Shown: positions 45,695 through 59,500 of the stretch, piece by piece
Layout: each line of letters starts with the position of its first letter
Numbering within the stretch: position 1 is the first letter of the stretch
From: Corella eumyota
Taxonomy: Eukaryota > Chordata > Ascidiacea > Phlebobranchia > Corellidae
Direction of reading: 5' to 3'
Assembly (NCBI GenBank): GCA_963082875.1
Contig: OY720101.1
Span: 15,151,671-15,215,670 of the forward strand
DNA: 64,000 nucleotides
Made by a program: the position numbers and the translations under genes
Notes under the pieces: generated by a model
Databases searched by the model: none
The model's input: the letters and a program-made list of their open reading frames with translations, nothing else
What the model was told of the DNA's origin: nothing

Positions 45695-48600
45695 ATGGAA
45701 ACGCATTCAACGAAAAGCAAGCCAACGATTCGTGGTTTGTTTAAATGGTGGTGGAAAAAAAATGAAAAAAATAAAGGTGAAAAAATTAAGAAATAAGATT
45801 TTAGATTGTATTTAAAACTATAAATCAATTGTAAACAAGTGTTTATTTTGGCAGTCGAGAAATAAAATTGTTAAATTTTTATTTAAATTACCGTGAAATG
45901 GATTAAATAACGTCTTATTAGGCAGAAAATGTATTTAAAATTGCTTTATTTTTTGTAGTTTAACAATTTAAACTATTTCAATATTAAAATAGTGTTGCCA
46001 ATTAATTAAATTTGCGTTGCTTTACAGATAATGCCCAAGTTAAAGTTGACAACCCTGCAGACTGTAGTATAACAGCTAACAACAAAACTCCAGAGTTGCC
46101 AACAAATAATCACAAAACACCTGGTGACGTGACAGGGTTGCCAACAAATAATCACAAATCACCAGGTGACGTCACGAGGTTACCCAAGGTCGAGAATTCA
46201 ACCCCGGATGTTATCGACACCAAATCCTCACCACGTCCGCTAACTAAAACTATCTCACGTGACTCACTGTCAAGTGACGTCATTGTCCCGCCAAATTCCA
46301 ATGACGCCACGATGTCTTCAAATTCCAATGACGTCACGATGTCTCCAAATTCCAATGACGTCACGATGTCTTCAAATTCCAAAGACGTCACGATGTCTCC
46401 AAATTCCAATGACATCACGATGTCTCGAAAATCCAATGACGTCACGATGTCTCCAAATTTCAATGACGTCATGTCCTCTCCAAATCCTAATAACGTCACA
46501 GTCTCCCCCAGTTATGACATCACAACCTTCCCGAGTTTTAACGATCTTACATCATCCGCAAATAAAGATGACGTCACTACCACCTCAAATGACGTCACTG
46601 ACCCCGTGTTTTGCCAATACGACGGCGACCAGAGCTACGATGTTCAGGACAATGTTTTGTTCATCAACAACACACCAACCATGTATGGGAGCATGCCTAA
46701 CGTTAATATATACGGGAGGAAAAAAAGAAGAAGGCACAAGCACAAAAAGCGCCCTCTTGTGATAGAAAGAACCCAGTCCCACAATGTTTTACCCACTGAA
46801 AGTACTCCTAAGTTGAATAAGAACTCAAAGAGTAAAAAACGGAATTTATTTGGTCGCTTAGCTGCGTCTTTAGGAAGTTTAACGAACCTTAAAAAACATG
46901 GAAATTCCAAGCATAATGATTCTGTTAATTCTACTGAGAATTCAACGCCAAAAACAAAGCAAAGATGGTGGAAAGGTCGACATAGACATCGTAACAACAA
47001 ACATAGTAACAGTAATGTTATATCTAGCCCGGAGTGTGAGAAAAAATCGCAGGATACGCCGAGTTTTTGCGAAATGCGATCTTTTTATGATTCATTGGAC
47101 AGTGGGTTTGATAACAGGTTGTTGTCAGAAGACTCTGAAGTGGAAATGAAGTCAACGGTGGCTGAAGTTTATCTTAAAAAACCTGAATCTAATCTTGAAC
47201 TCACTGAAACTGATGGATTTAGTTTAGAGTTTATAAAAGGGACATACTTTAGACAACTATCGTATCCAGAATCTTTGTTCAAGAGAAACCAACTTACTAA
47301 ATCTTTGCCAATTTTAAGCATAAATGAGAAGTTTAAATTGGACAGAAGAACGTTTAGTATAACCAACATAGCACAATCTTATTCTACTAGTAATAATTTT
47401 ATTCCTACTGACCCACTATTAAGGAATACTAGCAAAACATCTATAATACCTTTATCACCCCTTTCAGTAATGGAAAATGATCAAGAAATAATACCAAAAA
47501 AGGATACCACATTTTTGACATCACAAATTCAAGATTATTGCTCAACAGAGAATAACAATAACAACGTACAAGTTATACCCAGAAAACTGAGTAATACTAA
47601 AAGTTTTGATAAATCTAAAGAAGAAGCTGTTTTAAAAATAAACCACGATTTACGAAAACTTTCGATAAAACGATTTTCGTTGCCGCAAATTAAACAAAGT
47701 TTAACGAAGCAGACCTCAAATTATAAGGCATCAAATAAAATTGGTCTTAGAAAAATTAAATCCACCTCAAAATTTGGTGTTTCAAATACAAGAAAAATAC
47801 TTGAAAAAAAGTACAACAATGAGCGAGTTGTTTTTACTTACGATTTCTCGTCTAATTCACAACCATATTCACAAAATGGTCATAATATTAAACCAGAAAC
47901 TGAACACAACTTAGCTACAGATAAAACTGTTTCACAGCCTATAAAATCTCCCCTTAACCGGTCTGTTAACTTATTGGAAAAACCAGTTATTAAACAAATC
48001 CAAAAGACCAAGCAAAATATCGCCAACGGTTCAGATACAAACCTTCATTTCTTATCTTCTAGTTCCAGCGACTCAGATTCAGTAAAAAGTCGGTTCTCTG
48101 ATATTGAACCTGGTCATCTGTCAGTTGGTCCTCTAAGCTACAGAGATAATTCTATAAACAGTGAATTTACCGATGTCACCTCTCTAGCATCATCTAGCGC
48201 CTTGATTTCACAGCCAATAAAACATGTTGTCACTGGTAATTATAAGTTTGTATTTTTTTTATGTATCTTTATATCTTTATCCTCGATGTGGGAAGTAACA
48301 TTTGTTACCCTGACCCAGTTTCGAGTTGCCTGTGGCAGTTTGGAATATAATAGATTAAAATTGCCCGATAATTATGCTGTTAATTAAGTGTCGGCTTAGC
48401 AGGAGTTTATACAGTTTATAGCGCCTTACTTAAGGGCGGTACAGCATGAGAGTAGTGGAGATTGAACCTAGGACCTCATGTAGTGAAGCCAAGTGTTCTA
48501 TGTTTAGGTTTCAAAGTCGAATTTCCCACATAGAGGATAAATATATTAAAAAAAAAAAAATTTAAAAAAACTCATTATTTCTTAGACTCATCCCTGAAGT

Positions 48601-48821
48601 TTTTATTCAAGCCAATATCACCCGATGTGACGTCATCTTCAATAACTGATGACGTCACGTTCGAATACGACGTGTTTGACAGTCCACGTATGACGTCATC
48701 GAAGCCTGTCCAGCCTAAGGTTGCTAAGCAACCGTCGTTCGGTGAGATCGAGAGGGATTTTAACCAATTTGTGATCGATTTTAACAGGAAGAAAAAATTG
48801 AAGGAAAAAATTGTCGAATAA
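45695..48821 (+). CDS. Unrecognised 841-residue protein with a coding minisatellite and basic clusters
   Basis: Three exons join in phase: 45695-45776, 46028-48235 and 48586-48821. The N-terminus holds GLFKWWWKKNEKNKG. Residues about 116-187 are eight copies of a 9-residue unit of the type PNSNDVTMS, encoded by 27-bp repeats (46291-46506). Further on there are strongly basic stretches (YGRKKRRRHKHKKRP, SKSKKRNLFGRLA, RWWKGRHRHRNNKH) that could act as nuclear or nucleic-acid-binding signals. An acidic/aromatic motif FYDSLDSGFDN and several Ser-rich runs follow. The C-terminus (FGEIERDFNQFVIDFNRKKK) is predicted helical. No transmembrane segment or known fold was seen; most of it looks disordered. 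The function is unknown. The first ATG is chosen because its exon ends in phase 1 at a donor and fits exon 2. AATAAA occurs near 48981. If the second intron is retained, the frame runs into a reversed SINE and stops at 48387. Confidence 0.8.
46291..46506 (+). repeat. Coding minisatellite, 27-bp units (9 residues), eight copies
   Basis: Units follow the pattern AAATTCCAATGACGTCACG plus ATGTCTTC and encode SNSNDVTMS-like peptides. Several units contain the perfect CRE octamer TGACGTCA. Units vary by point changes only, so the frame is kept. Confidence 0.9.
48270..48546 (-). mobile_element. SINE family 1, reversed, with an opposed tail fragment
   Basis: A reversed copy (about 48270-48493) is followed by a forward tail fragment (about 48494-48546), so two pieces lie head to head. 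They fill the second intron of the 841-residue protein gene. Confidence 0.8.
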
Positions 48822-50559
48822 TTTCTTGTTTCTTTTACTTATTTTTTTATTATTTTAAAATTATTTTTTCTTATTTTTGTTTGCCAAAATTGTAATACCA
48901 AAAAATTATTATTGTACTTTTATTTATAAAATTTTTTATTTTTAGCCCAAAAAATATTTTTTAATTTTTACTTCTAATTAAATAAACATATTATATAAAA
49001 AAAACATTAAACCACGCGTTTTAAATTTTCTCACAACGTTAAACCGATTTTAGTTTAATACCCATTTGTTAATTAATAATATTATTAAATACAACAGATT
49101 ATCGAAAATCGAAAAGATTAAGATATTTACGGAACGCTTACACATAAACAATTGTGTTCAAATCAAGTAACTATATAATATTTTAATATACATATGACAA
49201 AACCAGTTTCAGGTTCAAAAATTGGTAATTGAATTGGTATTTAGTTGTATAGTAGTTTATAATATAACCGAAAAACCAAGATTCTAATTATAGTAAGCAT
49301 AGTTTTATAGCTTCGTAGTAAAGATTTAAAAAAATACTAGAACAGAAAGAAGTTTAGGTTCTGTAGTAGATAGTTAAAAATAGCGAATAAAAAACAGTTA
49401 AAATATTAATCAGCTGATTAAATTAATTAGTAATTACCGCCATTTTATTAAAAATACCCATAAAACACTTACAATACATTTACCGCCTTTTTTAGCAGTA
49501 GGTGTCAAGTTTTAAAAGCAAGAATTAAGCAATTTAGGTTGAGGTTTTAAAGTGTAAAGTTATAATAAAGAAAGTAAAAGCAAAGTAACACAGATAGATA
49601 TATCTTTTATTAGCTTTATTTATATGTGTTAATTGCGCTATTAGAGTTTTAATGTACAGTTTTAAGCAAATTTGTAATGCGTAACATTAATGGCTTTTTA
49701 AATATCTTTTTTGAAGTAGGGTAGGCTATTTTTTAGTGTAATATATTACTAAATTTAACAATTTAAGTTGGTTTACATATCAGCCTTTAGTCTTCAACTA
49801 ACTAAGCATAATATACACTGTTACCCTACCTCAGTAAATACTACGAACCAGTATTTTTAGAGATAACAATACCTTATATTATTTAACAATATAGGACAAA
49901 CGTTAGGCCAAGCGCGTTAACTTGTATTCCTTTATCACTCGTTGAGCGGGTGCACTTGAAACAACACAGCCGTGAGTATGGTCGCCTCTACGTCACGTGT
50001 TGATATAGTATGTTGAAATTCTACTTGTTATTTAAATGTGAAAATTGTCGGTATATTATAGCGCCATTAATTCAAGTTTTAAACGCCCCTTTTTCAATTA
50101 GATATTTTAAATGTATACGGTCAAGTTAAAAATGTAAAATAAACATCTTTTATAGTAAGAATTTAAACGGTTTAGATTAAGTACAGTATTATAGCTTAAA
50201 CTACGCTTAACTAGCATAGAAAACGTGTTAAAAATATAAAAAGCGCGCAAAAATTTTGGAGAAGATGTTTTCAGTTTAAGGGCAAAAGAAAACTAGTTTT
50301 TTTTTGTAACTTTTTAAACTTAAGTAGTTACGTTTTTGGCACGTACAACAATAGGCTTTATATTTATTAATAGTCAAGAATAAGGCAGGCTAGTGGTAAT
50401 ATTTTGTAAAATATTTAAAGGACTATTAAATAAAAATATAAAGTATATTGTTGAGTATGTTCTGTTTAGTAGTGACTTAGAATTTGTAAATGAAATCAAC
50501 CTAGGACTTGAACAAAAACAGACGATTTGAAATAACATTGGAAACGACAAATTAAACAG
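48822..50559. other. Intergenic, upstream of Musashi
   Basis: It is AT-rich; the first part is the 3' UTR of the preceding gene. A less AT-rich patch near 49895-50000 includes TACGTCACGTG (CRE half site with E-box) and is the best candidate for a Musashi promoter. No gene or large repeat was recognised. Confidence 0.35.
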
Positions 50560-53500
50560 ATGTCTCAATTTTCATCAAACTTTGAAATTTCGGATGACAA
50601 TTCTTTAAAACAGGATCAAGGGTAATATAGATTAGCATAGCGTTAACTTTCATTATAATATATCTAATTCTGTTCTGTTATTTTACACTTTATAATACAG
50701 TTATGTAGTACATATCAAAATAGAGTTTTAAACGGTTTGTTTTCTACAGAAAAATGTTCGTTGGTGGATTAAGTTGGCAGACTACCGCAGGTAAGTTAAC
50801 ATTTAAGGGTTTTTAATGGAATTTAACATTAAATATTAAGTTTAAGTAAGCGTGTAAAGCTTATTAAATGTTAAAATAAATGCTAGAGAAGTGTAGACTT
50901 AAAAATAAAGGTCAATTTTAATTCAAATACATTACCTAAGTTTTTATATCTTGAAAACCTATCTAAAAATCACACAATACCTACATAACATATATCTATG
51001 TATAAGGATAGTTGTATAAGTATAGTGGAGCCTATATTGAAGTATGTGACGTTTTACAGACGGATTGAAAGAGTACTTCAGTCGATATGGTGAGATAAGT
51101 GAAGCCACTGTGATGAGGGATCCAACTACTAAGCGTTCAAGGTGAATAGATGAGTCTAATTCTTAGTTTTGGGGAAATTTTAAATGTTTTTTCGATGTAA
51201 GCGCATTAAACATAGAGTAACTACTAAGTGAAAAAAAAACATTTTTAGAAAACATTTTTAACCGCCGCAAGGTAGCGCCGCAGAGCAATGTTTGACCTTT
51301 TTTTCAACCTTTGAAATAGTCTAGTATAGCGGTCATGGCATCGGATTACAAGCCAAAAGGTTATGGGTTCGAGCCGCACCAATGCCACACTATTCGCCCT
51401 TGAGCTCGGTCTTAACAGATAGCTTAAACACTTTACAACCGCTTAAATACTGTTTATAACACCTTACTCAAGCCGAGCTCAAATCTCAAACCCAATAAAA
51501 TATAAAACTCATCACTTAAAGTGTTGCCAAATATGCCAATTTTTAATTAAATATTACACATCTAACTTGTTAATTACAATCATTATATCAGTATTTTAAC
51601 TTAAAAATGTTAAACCAAATTTATTGGATAATAATAATGGCTGCGAAGGCGTTTTGTTTTTTCTCCCTACAACAGAGGTTTCGGGTTCGTTACTTACCAG
51701 GACTCGAATAATGTGGACAAAGTTTTACACAACCAAGGTCAACTTACACTGGATCAAAAACCGGTGAGTTTAAAATTTGTTTTAAATTAATTTTTATACA
51801 ATTGTTGCTTATTTTTATATTGTTGACGCTTTGTCCAAGAATGCTACAACATACCAGCAGTGGGAATCAAACCAAGGACCTCAGGTCTTACATAAGGATG
51901 CTACAACATGCCAGCAGTGGGAATCAAACCCAGGATCTTAGGTCTTACTTAAGAATGCTACAACATGCAAGTAGTGGAAATCAAACCCAGGACCTCAGGT
52001 CATACTTAAGAATGCTACAACATGCAAGTAGTGGAAATCAAACCCAGGACCTCAGGTCATACTTAAGAATGCTACAACATGCCAGCAGTGGGAATAAAAT
52101 TCAGGATCTCAGGCTCAAGGATGCTACAACATGCCAGCAGTGGGAATCAAACCAAGAATATTAGGTCTTTTTTGCTTATGGCATGGCAGCCTTATTTAAA
52201 GCCACATATAAAATTAAGTCATTGAATTGACTTTAATTTAACTAAACAGAAACACCTCATCTTAGCTACCTAACAATATTGTTTTATATTGATTTTCTTT
52301 TAACTCACAAAAACCAATTCATACAAATACTAAAAAAACATCAAAATAAAATTTTCTTTGTCCAATTTTTGAGTAATAATCGATCGTTTGTTAGTAGCTT
52401 AGCAACAACAATGGTTTATTATTAGGATGTTTATTTTGTCCATTATTCAATTGTTATTTTTTAACTTTTAAAATAAATAAAAGTAGACCACACAACAACT
52501 AAATTCTAAGAATTCTAAAAAACAAAAAGTTTTTACATTTTAAAAACAGTTTTTGTTATTTAAAAACTTGGTAAACATGTTAATACTTACTATTAAAAAG
52601 TGTATAAATAACAATATCTTTAAAATAATATTGGTAAAGTTTAATTAAATAGGCTTAATCAATTTTCACTAATAATAATATATTTATTTTATTTAGATTG
52701 AGGCAAAAGTTGCTATCCCCAAAAAACCACAAAGTCAAGTGAGTTATTCATTATTTTTGTATTTTATTTAAAACATTTTTGTCTGTTTTAAACACCAGAA
52801 AAAACAAAATTAAAATACAATAAAAAAAATCTAAATTATGGTTTAAAAATGCCATAATTAGCAAATTAATATATATTTAATTAATTTAAATATAATATAG
52901 AAAGTTTTTTAAATTTTACAAATAAATCTTAATTTAAAATTTGATATCACTTTTGCCCTCTTATTAATAATCACAAGTGCTCTAAAAAGAAAGACCCGAC
53001 AATAGACCGGATCTTTATTGTTATCCAATCCCGTGACCGAACTAAAAGTGGCAAAACGTGTGGCCCAATATAATAGTAATATCATTTAAACCGTTACAAC
53101 CACGTGTTTTTGAAATGTTATAGCTTGTAAGGGTTGGGTTATACGCTATATAACTCATTACTAGTTAGGGGTTATAATTGGCAACATAAAAGTTAATTTT
53201 TTGGTTATTAATTTGAAGCCTTAGTGATATATAGCATAGCAATATAGTTAAATTTAATTTAAAGATTTTTCACTAAATACTATAGTAACTGATTTTAATT
53301 CAAAGACAGAAATTTGCAAAAATAAATTAAGTTTGTAGTTAGGTTTATTAATTAATTATTGTAGTAAAAAAGTAGCTATGTCAATTTGTAATTTAATAAT
53401 TAACAAATTAATTAATTAGTTGGTGTAAAAATATTACTTAAAAGTAAGTGTAGTTAAGGGTTAATATTAAATAATTTTAATATTTTTAAAGCAACAACGT

Positions 53501-56500
53501 TTTTAGCAAAATAAATTGAAATTTCGTTTAAAGTTTAAGTCTATAGTTAAATGACGTCACAATTCCATGACGTCGTCAGCGCTAATAGCGATCATTTTAC
53601 ATGTAAAGTTAAAGTATGTAAGTAGTAGTCAAAACACGGACTAGAGAAGTCGTTAAGTTGAATCCAGGTGTAAATTTGAATGGATTTGTGGCTCGTTAAA
53701 ACTTAACGCAAACAAGAGTTTATTTGTTTTGACAAACTAATTTCCAACTGGAATTTAAGACTTTAACTCATATGAACTATACTGTAATTTTATATGACCC
53801 AAATCAACAGTGAATTTTTAAAGATTTGTTAAAGTTTAATTTTGATATGTTATAACCTTAGGTTAATAATGTTAATTAAAGTTGTTCGTATCTTAAAAAT
53901 TTTCGTTAGATTTATTTGTAAAAAAGGTTACAAAAATTGAATATTAAAATTTAAACATTTTTTTTTTTCAATAAATTTTTGTAAAGGGTTTAAAACTTAA
54001 ATTGATCCCTATTTTTAAACTCATTTTAAGTTGAACTTGGGTTAAGGTTCTGCCGTGTTAAACGTCAGCAATTGTTTTGTTATGCTACCTTAATTTAACG
54101 CTAAATAATTCGCCCATATACCGCCCTGCTTGCTCAAATATTAACTCATTCTAACTAAAATAGATTGGTCAGTTCTATACTGTTTAAATATACAAAAAAA
54201 TAATAAAAATCCGAGAGTTAAATATATGTTTAGAATTAAGTTTAAATTTTGAGTTAAACGTAAAATATTTTTTGTGACGTCATATTCGGTAAATATTTGA
54301 CGTTAAATGTTGGAACGTGGGCGGTTACGCAAGAACGTCGAAGCGTGTAAAATATTATAACCTCACTTTTCTGTTAGTTACTTAGTTGGCAGGCGAGAGC
54401 CATCGTATAAAAGCTTTTATATAGAGAACAACGCGTCGTATTTTCACTTTGTTTGTGACACGGCGACACGCTGAAGGGTTGTGTATAGCACAGAGTGAGA
54501 ACTCGTGATAAATAGGGCAGTAAAGTTAATATGGAACGAGAATTTTAATTTTGAATATGTTAAATAAAGATTTGTAATATTCAAGTAAAAATGGAGTAAA
54601 AAATACGTAAATTAGATATAAAATAACACATATAAACTAGTGTTATTATATTAGCTTATGTGAAGCATTATTTCCCAGACTTTTATTGTTGATACAGCGA
54701 TAAGAATAAATATATATATAGTAGCGTTACAAATTTATCGTTTTTAAAATGTTAAAATTTATAAATTTATTATATTCAAATAAAAAAATCGCGTTATTTA
54801 TTATTTTTAAACGTATTCGTTGGTTAGTTTTCATTATTTTTGTCCGTAAAGTTGGTATACTAACAACATTATAGTTCAACTAATGTTGTCTGTTTATTGT
54901 ACAGCGTTGACACATCTTTTGAAATTGTCAAAAATGAAAAATAAACGACCTTACTATCTCAGATTCGATCTCTAACCATTATTATTATTATAAAGTTCTA
55001 CGCTGAATGTTTTACTAGATGCTCGCTCAGCCGTAAAATCCATAAAATTCATTCAAAATATCACTTGTTAAAGTTTATAGGAAATGTTGAGGTAGATAAT
55101 AGCTGGTTTAAACGGTAAAAATAATAATTAAACACTTTATAAAGTCGACAAAACTGACGTTTATTGATTGTTGTAAGTATGGAGGAATAATGATAGGTTT
55201 AAAAGTTCGTTATTTCGCTACCACGTGTTAAATATAAAATCGCTTATACGTGAAATACTGTTACAAATATAGGGCTTAATTTTAACGAAAATGTTAAAAA
55301 AATTTAGTTAAAATGTTAAGTTTAGTATAATTTAAAAAGCAATTGTTAGAAAGTGGGTATTTTTAGTTTAAAAAATGTGTTTTTATTGGCAAAATTTAGC
55401 GAAAATTAATTTTTTAATTTTTTTTTGTAATGTAGAGTTTATGATAAGCAAACAGCATGATATATTTGCATAAAACTAGCGCTTTTAGTAGGCAAAAAAT
55501 GACGTAAAACGTACTTAATAAGCCCTGTTGAAAAAAGGGATTTAAACGGCTTATATTTTTATAAGTTGGCGCTGTTTGGAATCAAAAAATATTCGAATTT
55601 TGAAATTATATTGTTCCTACAACGCTCCGATGGTTTTGAAAAGATGACGATGTAAAATAAAAAGTAAATTTCGAGACAGAAAAAGGTGCTTTTATTTATT
55701 CAGTAAAAGCTTAACCTATAACAAACAATACCTTCCCTTACTTAAGAAAGATGTATTTACTCTTGTATTCACTACTGCCTTACAAACCCAGTTAGAATTC
55801 GATTTGATGGAATTAGGTTGAATTGCGAAATTTGACTAGACTTTCGATATAATTACAGGCAAACGTAGAACTCGGATAAGGTTACTTACTTTAATGTGGC
55901 ATTTAATTCAAGGTTTTAGGTTTTTAGTCAGTCTAGTTTTCCGTTTTTGAGCAGTTTTGATGTTTTTAAATTTGGATCGAAATGTTTAGACTAGAAAAAG
56001 TTAATTTAAAGTCATATTGGTTGAGGTATTTAAAGTTTTTTAGCCGTTTACTGATTGCATAAATACGCGATGCTACTATAGTTTGAGTACTTGATGATTA
56101 TAGTTATATAGAACCTAATTTCAATATCAGAACCTTGGTTAAAATCATAGATTTTTAAAAATTTAAATTTTACTTTTTGTTTGAATAGATCAAAATTAAG
56201 AGTAGTTCAATTTAAAGTAGTTTTTAGGTTGGTGTAATAAGCTGTAATAATAAAAACTCAGTAGTAAAACACTTACTATCCTCTCATACACAACAACAAC
56301 AACGTTAAGGTAAAATATTTTTTTTTTTTTTTTTATTTTGTTTTTTCGCGCATTGATAAAAGTTAATATTAAATACGATATACAATTAATATTACAACAA
56401 TGCGACGGGAAAAAATGACAAATTTAAAACATGCCAAAAGTATTAATGTTTGCATAAAGATTTAAAGTATGTTATGGCATGCTCACCAAACCTAAATTCT

Positions 56501-59500
56501 AATATGTAAATATAAATTAAATAATCTCACATATTAAACCCTTAAATTGGCTTTGCTATTTTTTCTATATTTAAATAATGTATTATTTATTTATAATTAG
56601 TAATATGGCAAAATGTAATCGTTTTTAATTAAGAAAATACAAGCTATAATAATTTAATTTACTTTTTAAGTCATAGAATTAATTATATTTAACAGTTTTG
56701 CGAAGTTTTAAAATAGGGCAAGGGCACTTAATGCTTTATAACATAAAGTTATTTATAATATAGTAAGTTAAAATGTTTTTCTTTTAACTTTATTTCGTGC
56801 GTAGCCAGTTTAAAAAAACATATTTTAAAAGATTTCATGAACTGAATACTATGTTTAAATTTCGTTTACAGCGTTTTTAAACAAGTTATAAAATGTTAAA
56901 ATTTAAATAAAAAAATAGATGTTTTGTTAAAAGTAATAGATTAAGAATAACAAAACGTTGCAAAAAATGGGTATTTTAGAATTTTTAAATTAAAAATATA
57001 TCTTAAGGTAACTTTTCATATAATTAAGTTTAAAAATTTAATTGTTTGAAATTGTTTTTCTGACTCAAATTGAAACGATCCGAATTTCTTTTCATCTTTA
57101 AACAAACATAAAACCGATGACGTATGTTGAATATGACGTCATATATTTATTTTAAGTTATAAATTCTTATTCTTCACTTAATACAAAGTACAAGTTATGT
57201 TTAATAACAGTAAAGTCAGTTTTAAGCAAACCCTAAAAAAATGTAATATTATGTAATAATAAAATAATTATTTTTAATTAATTGGTTTTTATTACTAATT
57301 AGTTTCTAATAATAATATTTTTAATCTTTTTAAATTGTTTATTTTAAACAAAATTTAAAGATTTAAGTTTTTAAAACATCTTTCTAAATTATTTTGGTTT
57401 TTAATTAGTTAATTAGTTGATGTTAATTAGGGATTACGTCAATTTAAAAGTTGTTATCTTATAGTTAAACAGATTATAATATAACAGTTTCTAAAATCTT
57501 CATTTTACAACAAAATAAAAGTTTACAAAATTTAATTTTTTTAATTTTTTTAGATGGTGACCCGAACCAAGAAAATCTTCGTTGGAGGATTGTCAGCAAA
57601 TACAATCGTGGATGATCTCAAAAATTATTTCGGAACATACGGAAAGGTAAAATAACAAGATTAGTTAATAGCCCGCCCTACCATCATGATTTTAATTGTT
57701 GTAATATGCTCACAACTCTTAACTAATATTTGTCCACAATAATTCACCTGCGCACCACAAACAGAAGTTTTATTTGTTTTGTAGGCCCTTAAATTGGACA
57801 CATATATATATATATAATATTCAAACAGGTATAGATTATTGTAAATTAACCGGTTATGGCGTCGGACTACGAGCCGAAAGGATTCGGGTTCGAGCCGCAC
57901 CAATGCCACATTATTCACCTTTTAGTCCGGCGTTTACAGATAGCTTAAACACATTACAACAGCAAACCCTTACCTGATAAAAAAATATCAAAAAAGGGGC
58001 ATATGGAAAAAAAATTATATAAACGTCAAAAGTTAAACGCTTTTCAATATTAAAAGTTACAAAAAATAATGAAATTTTCATCAAAAGTCAATTTTTTTCC
58101 TAACAGTTAGATTTTTAATATTAAATTTTAAGTACAGTCGTCATTTCTTATTCACTTTAATAATTAACAATTATCCTTTATTCTTAACAATCCACCATTA
58201 TTATAAATCACCTTTAACAATCCACCATTATATTTAATACAATGAATCGAAATCCATTGAAAGAATAATTATTAATTATTAATACGTAACTAGAATGAAA
58301 AGAAAAAAAAATTACGTAAAACCTCATTCAAAAATAAGTTAATAACATATGACTGACGTAATTCCATTTTTGCGATTTTTTTATTAAAATATAATTTAAC
58401 TTTTTGTGACGTCATTATTATTAAATCGTTGGTCACGTGACCAATTATGGTATCTAATTCGATTGTTTAAGATGCTTGGGGCGGTCACGTGACCTTTTTG
58501 GAGTTAATTTTAGGATGTTATAAAATCTAATATCAAAAGTTTTTACGTATACTGATAACAATAATATTAAATTAAAATAAACCAATTTTTACCAATTTTG
58601 ATGGTTGTCAGAAACAAAAATAAACCAATTTTTTATTGGTTTAAAATATACGAAATAAACCAATTTTAATGGTTTAAAATATAAAAATAAACCAAATTTA
58701 ATGGTTCCCAACAGGCTTAGTTAAACACCAATAAATAAAGCAATTTAAACACCATTATAAAACCAATTTGAATAAACTAAAAACATAGTTTAAAACATGC
58801 TCTAAACACTAGTTTATAATATGGTCACTAAATCTTTTAATATTACAAAACTTAAAATTTAAAAATTTTAATTTTTTTTTTGTTTTTTAGGTGGAAGATG
58901 CTATGTTAATGTTTGATAAACAAACCAATAGACATAGAGGTAAAATTAATTAAATAACTAATTAATGTTAATCATAATTAAAACCAGATTATTAACATTT
59001 TATTTGGTAAACGCCAGTACATTTTAAACGATATAATAATCAAATAAAGAAGGAAAAATCCAATATTTATGTATATTTTTGTTAAACGGAATTCCAATTT
59101 TAAGGTTTAATTTTATAGAAAATTTGGAATTTTTTCGGTAAGTTTTTGCCACTTTAGTTGATAGTGGTAGCTAGTTAACTGTTAAAGTTAATAAAAAGTT
59201 AAATTTGCCGTTTTATTACCAATATAGTTCCACAAGTAGTAAAATTGAAGTGTATAGTCTACAATAAAACGACTTTTTATCGCGTTTAACTAACTAGATG
59301 TCGTTATTTTCACACCGTTTGAAGGTTGTGTTGCTTTATATCGTTTGTCCTCAATTTAGTTGTGCTCATATTTAGTTAAAATCTAGTTTTTGCGCTGTTT
59401 TAATTAATCATAGATGTACTAGATAGTCACTTTGTACCTGGTTGCACTTACAATAATATTCTAGAATATCACAAAATAGTAGTTCAACAAATACTAGAGT

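Larger units (their letters stand above)
52739..57553. other. Long Musashi intron, possible internal promoter
   Basis: About 4.8 kb without a supported exon. It holds perfect CRE octamers near 53552 and at 54275-54282 and near 57130, a TATAAAAG box at 54406-54413 in a locally GC-richer stretch (about 54290-54500), and one 170-bp repeat (56336-56493). Regulatory content is likely but unproven. Confidence 0.4.

Noticed and set aside
46152-46499. Minus-strand and +2 frames over the coding minisatellite
   Set aside because: Shadows of the 27-bp repeat; the + frame has matching splice phases on both sides.
46700-46760. Viral Tat-like basic motif (YGRKKRRR) in the 841-residue protein
   Set aside because: A short basic run arises easily and resembles many nuclear signals; nothing else in the gene is virus-like.
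51802-52164. Open frame of a repeated 19-residue peptide
   Set aside because: It exists because the 57-bp minisatellite unit is a multiple of three. It lies inside a Musashi intron with no splice or start context.
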